NCBI GenBank assembly: GCA_937951345.1
Contig: CALFCF010000089.1
Coordinates: 1 to 44,729 of the forward strand
Direction: 5' to 3'
DNA length: 44,729 nt
Source: an uncultured Granulosicoccaceae bacterium
GTDB taxonomy: Bacteria > Pseudomonadota > Gammaproteobacteria > Granulosicoccales > Granulosicoccaceae
Made by a program: the position numbers and the translations under genes
The notes under the pieces: generated by a model
Database searches by the model: none
What the model saw: the letters and a program-made list of their open reading frames with translations, nothing else
Told to the model about the DNA's origin: nothing
Part shown: piece by piece, positions 25,072 through 34,507 of the stretch
How the letters are laid out: the number at the start of each line of letters is the position of its first letter
Position numbering within the stretch: position 1 is the stretch's first letter

Positions 25072-26280
25072 TTATCCGAATATTTTTTTCGCCCAGACAT
25101 CAGTTACCGGCTTAACCCAGCGGAAGCAGGCAAAGCCAAAAAGAACAGAAAGTGCCAGTGCTGTAATCATCATGATATAGGGGGTAATGTGATCATGTCG
25201 CGGTACATAGCCCGGAATCCATGATTGCACAAGATACAGCAACGTAAAGTGAATTGCGTAGACAGGGAACGCATATCTTGAGCCCAGTGATGCCCATTTC
25301 AGCATCCACGGGGGTGCGTCGTTATCAAGAAACAATCGGGCAAACAGCAGCAGTGCCAGAAGGCCGGGTATATATGCCCATTGCCACAGAAAGCGCTTTG
25401 CCATACCAAGGTATTGTCGGATTTCATAACTTGCCCAGGTTTTTGACCACCCATATAAGTCCGGCCCCCATCCCATCCATTCGAATATCAGCCAGCAAGG
25501 AAACACGCAAAACACCACGACCATACCCAGCAGCCTTATAGTCGTTGTGCTAACGGCTATTCGAAAGCGCTCTTTTATTAACTGGGTTAGATGGTGAACG
25601 CTGGTGACACCATCCCGGTACAGCCATCGTTTATGTATTTCATAGGCCACGACACCGGCAAACCATAGCGGACTTAACAGAATCACGGTGGGGCCAATTA
25701 TCGCTGCGATGATTATAAGAGCAGCCACGCGGCGCCACCCGCTCAACAGATAAATGGCTGCTGTTGCCAGCGTGTATCCCATGATGTAGTCCATGGTCCA
25801 AAACGCTTCGTTGGAAAAGACTCCCTGCCCAAATGTACTCGGTGCCCAGTACTCACCGGAAAATGTCAGCATATTGAAAACATCGGCCAGTATTCGTCCG
25901 ACCGACATGTTTGGATCGAACTTGTCGCGCTCGGTGATTACTGAATCGACGGCAATCAGATAAAAGTCCATTCCCAACACAAGAATGCTGGCGGGAATGA
26001 AAAACACCCACATGTTGAAGTAACGTTTAGCGATCTTCTTGAAGAACTTGCCACCATGCGCGAAGCTCATGGTTGTAAAGTAACCGCTGACAATCAGAAA
26101 GGTGGGTATGGTTGCCCGGCCTATCGGTGAAAAATCGACATCAAATAGTACGTCCGGCCGAGTGGCGTGGCCTATGAAAACGGCAAGTGTTGCCAGCGTG
26201 CGCCAGCAATGAATAAATACCGAGTATTGTCCGGGGATACCCAGTCGTTGTTCGATTTGACGGTTGTCTTGTGTAGACAT
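25072..26280 (-). CDS. Acyltransferase-3 family (OpgC/OafA-like) membrane protein
   Basis: 402 residues from MSTQDNRQIEQRLG; the frame is open for 76 more codons upstream, but that part is not family-like. About ten membrane helices. The N-terminal block IHCWRTLATLAVFIGHATRP with the family His, and IPTFLIVSGYFTTMSFAHG, are typical of acyltransferase-3 proteins, which move acyl groups onto sugars or lipids at the inner membrane. The C-terminal segment FPVYAIHFTLLYLVQSW also fits. The acceptor is unknown. The stop codon is 2 bp from the MITE. Possible co-transcription with the exported hydrolase downstream suggests envelope glycan or lipid modification (inference). Confidence 0.82.
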   Translation of the reverse strand: MSTQDNRQIEQRLGIPGQYSVFIHCWRTLATLAVFIGHATRPDVLFDVDFSPIGRATIPTFLIVSGYFTTMSFAHGGKFFKKIAKRYFNMWVFFIPASILVLGMDFYLIAVDSVITERDKFDPNMSVGRILADVFNMLTFSGEYWAPSTFGQGVFSNEAFWTMDYIMGYTLATAAIYLLSGWRRVAALIIIAAIIGPTVILLSPLWFAGVVAYEIHKRWLYRDGVTSVHHLTQLIKERFRIAVSTTTIRLLGMVVVFCVFPCWLIFEWMGWGPDLYGWSKTWASYEIRQYLGMAKRFLWQWAYIPGLLALLLFARLFLDNDAPPWMLKWASLGSRYAFPVYAIHFTLLYLVQSWIPGYVPRHDHITPYIMMITALALSVLFGFACFRWVKPVTDVWAKKIFG

Positions 26281-26603
26281 TGTCAGGTTGCCACTGTTAG
26301 GTTGTCGGCGTGCGTAGTACCGTACCCAAAGGATGCGTGAATTCGTGCCGGATGAGTGTTTCAAGCACGATTGTGTGATGTTCCTCATGTACGGCTCTGG
26401 CGTTACCGTCCACTTTCTACCGTTAGGTACCCTGTCTACGGGCAAACTGTCGGTATATCGATGCCAGTCTATCGATATACGCCGCTCGGCCGCCATCTCC
26501 CCATCCAAAATTGAGCAAGTTAGTGGTACCCTTGGAGGCAGGGTTCGACAGGTAGTGCAGCTAAGGGTTTTCAGTCGAATGATTGACTCGAACCCAGTCT
26601 TTG

Positions 26604-26641
26604 CTCAGTTGACGCCTCTTTTTACTCAGTTGACGCCTCTT
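26604..26641 (+). repeat. Tandem 17-bp direct repeat before the betaine-binding protein gene
   Basis: CTCAGTTGACGCCTCTT occurs at 26604-26620 and 26625-26641, identical, with a 21-bp period (two helical turns). It ends 23 bp before the ATG. Each unit contains TTGACG, so it could be a duplicated promoter element or a tandem operator for an osmotic or nutrient regulator. The rest of the 26281-26603 gap shows no gene. Confidence 0.6.
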
Positions 26642-26664
26642 ATCTTAACCAACGGAGAAATTGT

Positions 26665-27612
26665 ATGAAAAAAACGATTATAGGGCTTTCTCTTTTACTT
26701 ACATACGGAACTGCCTCTGCTGAATCGGTCAATATCGGTGCGCCGTCCTGGACAGGCGCTCAAGCAATCGCCCACCTGATTCAGGAAATAGTAGTCTCGA
26801 AAATCGGTGGTGAAGCCAATCTGGTACCGGGGAACAACGCCGCCATTTTTCAGGCGATGGATGCAGGTAAAGGCGATATCGATATCCACCCCGATGTTTG
26901 GTTACCTAATCAAAAAAGTTTTACTGATAAGTACGTAGACGGAACCGGCAATGTTGCGCTGTCTGAGAATGCTTACGAAGGAAAGCAAAGTTTTTGTGTA
27001 ACCCGGAAATTCAGTGAAGCAAATGACGTAACGTCTATTTTTGATCTTGCTCGTCCTGAAATCGCATCGCTAATGGATAGCGACAACAACGGTAAAGGTG
27101 AAATCTGGATCGGTGCACCAGGCTGGGCGTCGGCCAATGTCAACGAAGTGAAGGTTCGTGACTATGGGTTAATGCCGTTTATGGAGCCGATTCGTGCCGA
27201 TCAGGCAGTTATGACGGCCACAGTCGGAGAGTCAGTCAAGAAGGATGTTGGTTATGCATTCTACTGTTACTCACCGCATGCAATCTGGTTCCAACATGAT
27301 ATTGTTCGCCTGTCTGAGCCCGCTTTCGATCCGGAGAAGTACGTGGCGCTGCAACCTGACCAGGATCCGAACTGGTTTGAAAATTCGAAAGTCATGACAG
27401 AAGATGCGTTGAAGCAAGTTCAAATTGCTTATTCAAAGACTTTGAGTGACCGCTCACCTGCTATTGCTGACCTGGTTAAGAACATTTCTCTGACTGGTGA
27501 AGACGTATCATCCTTTGCATTTGAGATCGAAGGTGGTAAAGATGCAGCCGAGGTCGCTAAAGCCTGGGTAGCAGCAAATTCGGACCGCGTCGACGAATGG
27601 CTCGGACTGTAG
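26665..27612 (+). CDS. Glycine betaine/proline-type ABC transporter substrate-binding protein (OpuAC/ProX-like)
   Basis: 315 residues with a signal peptide ending TYGTASA-ES. The type II OpuAC fold is indicated by VNIGAPSWTGAQAIAHLIQEIV, GDIDIHPDVWLPNQ, IWIGAPGWASANVNEVK and GYAFYCYSPHAIWFQHDI. Several Trp/Tyr residues could form the aromatic cage for a quaternary ammonium group. Related proteins bind glycine betaine, choline or proline betaine; which one is not determinable. GGAG precedes the ATG. It is first in a gene set with the ATPase and permease, but a MITE and terminator intervene, so it may be expressed at a higher level than they are. Confidence 0.88.
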   Translation: MKKTIIGLSLLLTYGTASAESVNIGAPSWTGAQAIAHLIQEIVVSKIGGEANLVPGNNAAIFQAMDAGKGDIDIHPDVWLPNQKSFTDKYVDGTGNVALSENAYEGKQSFCVTRKFSEANDVTSIFDLARPEIASLMDSDNNGKGEIWIGAPGWASANVNEVKVRDYGLMPFMEPIRADQAVMTATVGESVKKDVGYAFYCYSPHAIWFQHDIVRLSEPAFDPEKYVALQPDQDPNWFENSKVMTEDALKQVQIAYSKTLSDRSPAIADLVKNISLTGEDVSSFAFEIEGGKDAAEVAKAWVAANSDRVDEWLGL

Positions 27613-27625
27613 GTTGAGCTGTTAG

Positions 27626-27776
27626 AAGCCATCTCATAATTGAGATTGTGCGCACTGACAAGGCGTGTAGCGCTCGAGCAGCGTGGTTTACACGCAGTAT
27701 ATGAGCTCGCGGAACGGCACACAACAAAGGATCAGCGTGCGGGACTCGGCGTCCCCGATCGAATTTGAGATGGCTT
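27626..27776. mobile_element. Second MITE-like element (151 bp) with TTAG target duplication
   Basis: AAGCCATCTCA at the left end is repeated inverted at the right end as TGAGATGGCTT (11 perfect bp, with similar A/T-rich continuation). The direct repeat TTAG flanks it at 27622-27625 and 27777-27780. TTAG fits the YTAR target of IS5-group transposases. No coding sequence is inside. It differs in sequence from the 249-bp element and occurs once in this window. It begins 13 bp after the binding-protein stop codon and separates that gene from the ATPase gene. Confidence 0.65.
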
Positions 27777-27842
27777 TTAGTTATACGTTCCGCTGTGCGG
27801 TATTGATTGAGTTTTAGCCGCACAGATTTTCTATACATTGAT

Positions 27843-27869
27843 GTGAGGGTGTGATGCCCTCACTTTTTT
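27843..27869 (+). terminator. Rho-independent terminator between binding-protein and ATPase genes
   Basis: GTGAGGG pairs with CCCTCAC around a 7-base loop and is followed by six T. It follows the MITE and precedes the ATPase start by 88 bp. It should end most transcripts from the binding-protein gene, so the ATPase-permease pair depends on readthrough or its own promoter. Confidence 0.8.
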
Positions 27870-27957
27870 ATTCTCGACAATTATTCTCGACAAGGAACGT
27901 GTGCACGTTGCACACGCTTTTGCGACCTCCTCATCAAACCAGCCCTAAGGATTTCGC

Positions 27958-29019
27958 GTGACTGACAATCAATACGCCATCGAAATTTCCAATGTCTGGA
28001 AAGTATTCGGTGATCGCGCGAACGAGGCGCTGGCTGCCATCCAGACAACCTCGCTTAGCAAAGCAGAAGTGCTTGCAAAGTACAACTGTGTGATTGGCGT
28101 TGCTGACGCTACCCTGAATATCAAACCCGGTGAAATATTTTGTGTGATGGGTTTGTCCGGGAGTGGAAAATCAACGCTGGTTCGTCATATCAACCGGCTG
28201 TTGGAGCCAACAGCAGGCAAAATCGTTGTCAATGGCGAAGATATCATGGCAATGTCAGCTCCGGCATTGCGTCGGTATCGCAATGAACACATCGCCATGG
28301 TATTCCAGAATTTTGCCTTGATGCCTCATCGATCGGTGCTTGACAACATTGCCATGCCTCTCGAGATTCGTGGCATCCCCAAGAACAAACGCGTGGAGAT
28401 CGCGCATCAAACAATCGAGCTGGTTGAACTCACAGGATGGGGCAATAAGTTTGCGCATGAATTATCGGGTGGTATGCAGCAACGTGTCGGTCTGGCACGT
28501 GCGTTGGCCGCCGATCCAGAAATTCTTTTGATGGATGAGCCTTTTTCAGCACTCGATCCGTTGATACGCCGGCAACTGCAAAACGAGTTTATGCAGCTCG
28601 CCTCCGGTTTGAACAAGACCACGGTATTCATTACGCATGATCTTGACGAGGCAGTTCGGATCGGGGATCGAATAGCTATTATGCGCGACGGGCGAGTTGT
28701 ACAAACCGGTACGCCGGCGGATATTATTATCAATCCGCAGGATGACTATGTGGCCGATTTTGTTGCCGGAATATCGCGGTTGAAAATCGTTCGCGCACAC
28801 GCTGTGATGCAGCCGATCGATGAATGGCAGTCAGCCAATGGTACGCTGAGTGAATCAGCACCGGATTACAATGAAGAGGCTAACCTGAGCGAATTGATAG
28901 AAGGTGCAACCAGGCAGGAGCAACCGTTGGCTGTTGTCAATGGTGCCGGTGCTCGTATCGGTGTGATTACACGCTCGGATCTTTTAAAAACCGTCGCTGC
29001 TGGTACTGAAACATCATGA
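27958..29019 (+). CDS. ABC transporter ATPase, ProV/OpuAA type
   Basis: 353 residues. Walker A is GLSGSGKS (65-72); the signature LSGGMQQRVGLARAL, Walker B ILLMDEPFSALD and switch FITHDLDEA are intact. A characteristic ~45-residue N-terminal insertion before the P-loop (ALAAIQTTSLSKAEVLAKY) is shared with betaine importer ATPases. The C-terminal ~70 residues are a shortened CBS-like region (ELIEGATRQEQPLAVVNGAGARIGVITRSDLLKTV). In OpuA, CBS domains sense ionic strength; here only about one repeat is visible. GTG start with AAGGA 6 bases upstream. The stop overlaps the permease ATG (ATGA). Confidence 0.92.
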   Translation: MTDNQYAIEISNVWKVFGDRANEALAAIQTTSLSKAEVLAKYNCVIGVADATLNIKPGEIFCVMGLSGSGKSTLVRHINRLLEPTAGKIVVNGEDIMAMSAPALRRYRNEHIAMVFQNFALMPHRSVLDNIAMPLEIRGIPKNKRVEIAHQTIELVELTGWGNKFAHELSGGMQQRVGLARALAADPEILLMDEPFSALDPLIRRQLQNEFMQLASGLNKTTVFITHDLDEAVRIGDRIAIMRDGRVVQTGTPADIIINPQDDYVADFVAGISRLKIVRAHAVMQPIDEWQSANGTLSESAPDYNEEANLSELIEGATRQEQPLAVVNGAGARIGVITRSDLLKTVAAGTETS

Positions 29020-30512
29020 CCGACAACGCACACGAAAACAGGGAAGAACTGATTCCGCCGTTTGTGGAAACAAGCGGAGATTATTATCAACGTCAGTTTG
29101 AAAAAATCGGTAGTCGAGCGCGTTTTACCTGGACCTTCAACTGGGTAGCAGCGCTACTTGGACCTGTCTGGTTCGGTATGCGCGGATTATGGAACTGGGG
29201 CTTACCGTTCATTATTCTTGAAACATTTGCAGTAATTCAGCTTGCACGTGGCCTTTTCGGTGATCTGGGTGCCGAAGCCCGTGATCGAATTGCGCAAATA
29301 GAAGGTACGCTGGAATTCCGCCATAAACAACTTGCCGCGGCTATCGAAAAGCAATCCGATAAGGTTGAAGTATTTGAACGCGCGATACAGTCGCTGCAGA
29401 ATGCGATTACCGATATAAATCTAGAGATTGTCCAGGCTGAGGCTGCCGCGACCACAGTCGCTTTGTTCGGATTAGGTATGCTGCTGGTTGTGAAACTGGT
29501 CGAAGGGGTAATTGCAAACCCGGCGTTAGAGAAACGATTTTCTCAATGGTTGTCTGACCGCACGCTAACCAATGGACTGAGTCCGTTGCGAACAACCATC
29601 ACGGTGGCGTTTGTCATTTTGATTTTTACTGTCAGCATTATTCATTTTGCATTCCCCGGAACACTGGAGTGGCTGGCTACCTTTCCCACTGATCGACAGA
29701 TACGTCTGAGCGGTATTGCTTTTGTCGAACGAATTTTTGATGCAGCCCGTGCAGGCGGAGGCTATCTCTTCGATTCGATTTCCTACGGCATTCGTGTTGT
29801 GCTGGACGGACTGGAGGTGTTGTTTGTGCAGAGTCCGTGGCCTGTCATTGCCAGCTTTATCATTCTGCTGACATGGCTATCTGCCGGCACTAAGGGGGCG
29901 ATTGCAGCAGCAGGTTTTCTGCTCTACATGGGCTTGTTCGGCTTCTGGGAAAAGGCCATGACTACGCTTGCTTTGTTAGGTACTGCCGCCTTGTTATCGA
30001 TCAGCCTGGGTATCCCGCTCGGGTTGTTCAGCGCTCGACGTCCCAGGTTTTATGCGGTTATCCGTCCAATTATGGATTTTATGCAAACAATGCCATCGTT
30101 TGTCTTCATGATTCCGGTAATCGCCTTTTTTAGTGTCGGTAAACCTGCTGCAGTTATAACGACAATGATATTTGGTGGTACACCGGTTGTGCGGCTGACA
30201 GTCCTTGGTATGCGAGGTGTGCCTGAATCAATACGCGAGGCCGCAATCGCATACGGTGCATCAAAATGGTTTCTACTGACCAAAGTAGATTTACCACTCG
30301 CGTCTCCGTCTATTCTGGCCGGTGTTAATCAGACGATCATGCTCAGTCTTGCGATGGTGGTTGTAGCTTCGCTAATCGGTGCTAAAGGGTTGGGTGAAGA
30401 CGTCCTTGAAGCGCTGCAATATTCATCGGTCGGGCAGGGCATTCTTGCAGGCTTCGCCATCCTGTTCTGTGCAATGATTCTAAATCAGATAGTGCAGGGT
30501 AAAAGAGATTAA
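29016..30512 (+). CDS. Betaine-type ABC permease (ProW/OpuAB) with long N-terminal extension
   Basis: 498 residues, compared with about 280-350 for simple ProW-type permeases. The C-terminal ~200 residues are the transport domain (GIPLGLFSARRPRFYAV, MDFMQTMPSFVFMIPVIAFF, GVPESIREAAIAYGAS, SLAMVVVASLIGAKGLG). Residues 35-80 (FTWTFNWVAALLGPVWFGMR) resemble DUF2628-type membrane-anchor segments. A predicted coiled coil (about 88-140) and two further helices follow. The extension could be a membrane-stress or osmosensor module; that is inference. It is translationally coupled to the ATPase. Confidence 0.88.
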   Translation: MTDNAHENREELIPPFVETSGDYYQRQFEKIGSRARFTWTFNWVAALLGPVWFGMRGLWNWGLPFIILETFAVIQLARGLFGDLGAEARDRIAQIEGTLEFRHKQLAAAIEKQSDKVEVFERAIQSLQNAITDINLEIVQAEAAATTVALFGLGMLLVVKLVEGVIANPALEKRFSQWLSDRTLTNGLSPLRTTITVAFVILIFTVSIIHFAFPGTLEWLATFPTDRQIRLSGIAFVERIFDAARAGGGYLFDSISYGIRVVLDGLEVLFVQSPWPVIASFIILLTWLSAGTKGAIAAAGFLLYMGLFGFWEKAMTTLALLGTAALLSISLGIPLGLFSARRPRFYAVIRPIMDFMQTMPSFVFMIPVIAFFSVGKPAAVITTMIFGGTPVVRLTVLGMRGVPESIREAAIAYGASKWFLLTKVDLPLASPSILAGVNQTIMLSLAMVVVASLIGAKGLGEDVLEALQYSSVGQGILAGFAILFCAMILNQIVQGKRD

Positions 30513-30761
30513 AGATTCTGTTTATCCGCCGGTCTAAACTTAGTCCGGTTTAATTAGATTTAGTCAGATTTAATACAGTCAGTTAGTCTGTTTCCGGTTC
30601 GCTGTGCCACCAACCACTAGTTGAGCGGGTTATGCAACGATGACTGGAAGACGGCAAGCCTGAATACCCCTTTCATACGTCAGCAATGGCTCCATTTCCT
30701 GCGTAAAAGATCAGTGCTATTTATGCGCGCACGGATACGTCCATCCGACCCCGATTTCAGG

Positions 30762-30767
30762 TATGAT
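30762..30767 (+). promoter_or_regulatory. Candidate -10 box (TATGAT) for thiC
   Basis: TATGAT lies 9 bases before the first paired base of the thiC riboswitch, the right distance for a start around 30774. No good -35 hexamer is seen. The preceding gap from 30513 contains T-rich, partly repetitive sequence (GATTTAGTCAGATTTAATAC) and no gene. Confidence 0.4.
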
Positions 30768-30776
30768 GGGTGTGTT

Positions 30777-30874
30777 CACCAAGGGGAGCTTGGTCGGGAT
30801 GCATTCCGGCAGGCTGAGATGGCTGGTACCAAACCCTTATACCTGATTCGGATAATGCCGGCGTAGGAATGGTG
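30777..30874 (+). promoter_or_regulatory. TPP riboswitch upstream of thiC
   Basis: CACCA (30777-30781) and TGGTG (30870-30874) close P1. Inside are the conserved AAGGGGAGC, GGCTGAGATGG and ACCTGATTCGGATAATGCCG followed by GCGTAGGAAT. The insert between GAGA and P4 is only a short TGG/CCA hairpin, so this is a compact, ordinary THI element, unlike the one before thiD. TPP binding should lower thiC expression. Confidence 0.95.
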
Positions 30875-30971
30875 TAGCGATAGTAAACGCTTATTCCTTT
30901 ATACGCTTTGTTGTCGTGCGTTCCTGCTGCCGTCAGCGCGCTGATGTCAATCCGATCAGACTGTTATCTGA

Positions 30972-32867
<1,896 letters not shown>

Positions 32868-32931
32868 GCCGGCTGCAAACGTGCTGTTTACTAAACAGGA
32901 AAGAAGTGCCGTTTAATAGACAGTAGCTTTA

Positions 32932-32967
32932 AAAAATCAGGCAGCAGTGGCTGCCTGATTTTATTTT
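32932..32967 (+). terminator. Rho-independent terminator after thiC
   Basis: AATCAGGCAGC (32935-32945) pairs perfectly with GCTGCCTGATT (32950-32960) around AGTG, extended by flanking A and T runs, and is followed by TTATTTT. It lies 68 bp after the thiC stop. Confidence 0.9.
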
Positions 32968-33098
32968 CAATGACAGTTACCCTTCAATCAGATGGCTGAA
33001 GGATTCAGCTGAGTAGCATCGTGTATCAACCTGTTCGAGGTTCTGGGCGACTACGTCGTCTGTGTTGATTGGTAAAAATAAGCAAATCAAGTCTTACA

Positions 33099-33608
33099 TC
33101 ATTTCGTCGTTTCCGAATAAAATTCGCTAAACCGTCTTTTCATAATAGCTTTTGGTGCTCGGAAACCGGGGCCGGGGCAGGGGATCAGATCTCTGCTATC
33201 AAGCCGCTTACCCGTGTTTGAATCAATTATTTCGGGTGTAACCAATGCACCTGTTTTCCTGTCGCGTAGCTCAATCGGATGCTGCCCGTTTTTAAAATAC
33301 CAGCGCTCACCAAATGGCATTAGTGCCAGAAGCACAACGCAGGCGTCATGGCCCTTATCTGTCAGTAGATATTCGAATCGTTTCGGTCTGGTTTGATAGG
33401 CAACTTTGTCAAGCAGTCCCGCGTCGACCAGCACGGCTAATCGTCGTGTAAGAATATTGCGACTGATATCAAGCCAAAACTGCAGTTCATCGAAGCGCGT
33501 ATTGCCGTAGAGACATTCACGCAGAATCAACGGGTTCCACCAGTCACCGAGTACGTCCAGCGATCGGGCAATAGAGCACGGGCTGTTTTCAAATTTTTTT
33601 CTTTCCAT
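33099..33608 (-). CDS. HxlR-family transcriptional regulator
   Basis: 169 residues. The winged-helix HxlR pattern is clear: CSIARSLDVLGDWWNPLILRECLYG with the N-terminal Cys typical of redox or aldehyde-responsive members, RFDELQFWLDISRNILTRRLAVLVDAGLL (recognition helix), and YLLTDKGHD (wing and dimer helix). The C-terminal ~60 residues extend beyond the minimal domain. It is divergent from a membrane protein gene, with two matching candidate operators in the shared 139-bp gap, so it probably regulates itself and that gene. Confidence 0.9.
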   Translation of the reverse strand: MERKKFENSPCSIARSLDVLGDWWNPLILRECLYGNTRFDELQFWLDISRNILTRRLAVLVDAGLLDKVAYQTRPKRFEYLLTDKGHDACVVLLALMPFGERWYFKNGQHPIELRDRKTGALVTPEIIDSNTGKRLDSRDLIPCPGPGFRAPKAIMKRRFSEFYSETTK

Positions 33609-33624
33609 ATTTTTATTCTAATGA

Positions 33625-33681
33625 GTTGCATAATAGAACTCAAGATGGTATTTTCTTGGTTTTATAGTTTCATAATGGAAC
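33625..33681. promoter_or_regulatory. Pair of candidate HxlR operators
   Basis: GTTGCATAATAGAAC (33625-33639) and GTTTCATAATGGAAC (33667-33681) fit the consensus GTTNCATAATRGAAC. Their starts are 42 bp apart, four helical turns. They lie between the divergent HxlR gene and membrane protein gene and are partly palindromic (GTT..AAC). Confidence 0.6.
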
Positions 33682-33747
33682 TTACTGTGGAGCAGTATTT
33701 TAAATTGCGGTTTCCACGGATTTTGTTACCAACACAAGGAGAGACCG

Positions 33748-34455
33748 ATGACTAATTACGCCATGCTCGATGCACATTTTCTTTCAGTGTTTATCGTGAC
33801 TGCATCAATGTTGGCTACGCCCATGTATTTGGTGTGTACTTACCATTTCAGCGGCGCATCCACCCGCAAAGGTGTTGTGATCGGTAGTGTGTTTCTGCTT
33901 TGGGGTGCCTTGATGACGTGGGTGTGTCTGGCACAAATACCCGATTCACTTAATGCTGCCAGTGCACTCATTGTCCCACTGTGCTGGATAACACCGTCGT
34001 TAATCCTGTGGTTCAACCGGGATTGGTTTCTGGCTGATCCACTTTCACAACACTGGTTGCTTGGTCTTCAGATTTTGCGCGTTATCGGTGGCGTTTTCTT
34101 AATCGAATACACTCGAGAGAACATTTCTGCTGTGTTTGCATACCCAGCAGGTATTGGAGACATTATCGTTGGTGTGCTCGCCGCAGTTCTTCTAATTATG
34201 TTTAGACGTCGTCGACAAATACCTACGTGGGCGGTTTTATTGGTGTTGGTTCTGGGTGTTGCTGACTTTTTAAGTGCATTCTTTTTTGGATACTTCAGTT
34301 CTGAAGGCCCGGCTCAAATATTTTTTCCGGAAATAAAAAATAATTTGCTCATGTATCCCACGGGGCTGATACCGCTGTTTCTGGTGCCCTATGCAATTTT
34401 CTTTCACACACTGTCGTGGCTAACCTGGCAAAGATCAGACTGCACATCAGATTGA
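33748..34455 (+). CDS. Multi-pass membrane protein of unknown function
   Basis: 235 residues with about seven hydrophobic helices and short polar loops (for example around FNRDWFLADPLSQHW, and RRRRQIPTW on the positive side). No transporter or enzyme motif was recognised. AAGGAGAG lies before the ATG, a strong ribosome-binding site. It is divergent from the HxlR regulator and has its candidate operators upstream, so it is probably the regulated target. It converges with the dehydrogenase gene. Confidence 0.75.
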   Translation: MTNYAMLDAHFLSVFIVTASMLATPMYLVCTYHFSGASTRKGVVIGSVFLLWGALMTWVCLAQIPDSLNAASALIVPLCWITPSLILWFNRDWFLADPLSQHWLLGLQILRVIGGVFLIEYTRENISAVFAYPAGIGDIIVGVLAAVLLIMFRRRRQIPTWAVLLVLVLGVADFLSAFFFGYFSSEGPAQIFFPEIKNNLLMYPTGLIPLFLVPYAIFFHTLSWLTWQRSDCTSD

Positions 34456-34507
34456 TAGGCGTCTCGGTTCTTGAAGGCTATTTTCTCGTGTCATTTTTAT
34501 ATGGCAA

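Noticed and set aside
26281-26508. 76-codon extension of the acyltransferase gene
   Set aside because: It has no hydrophobic or family pattern, and MSTQDN is the natural start.
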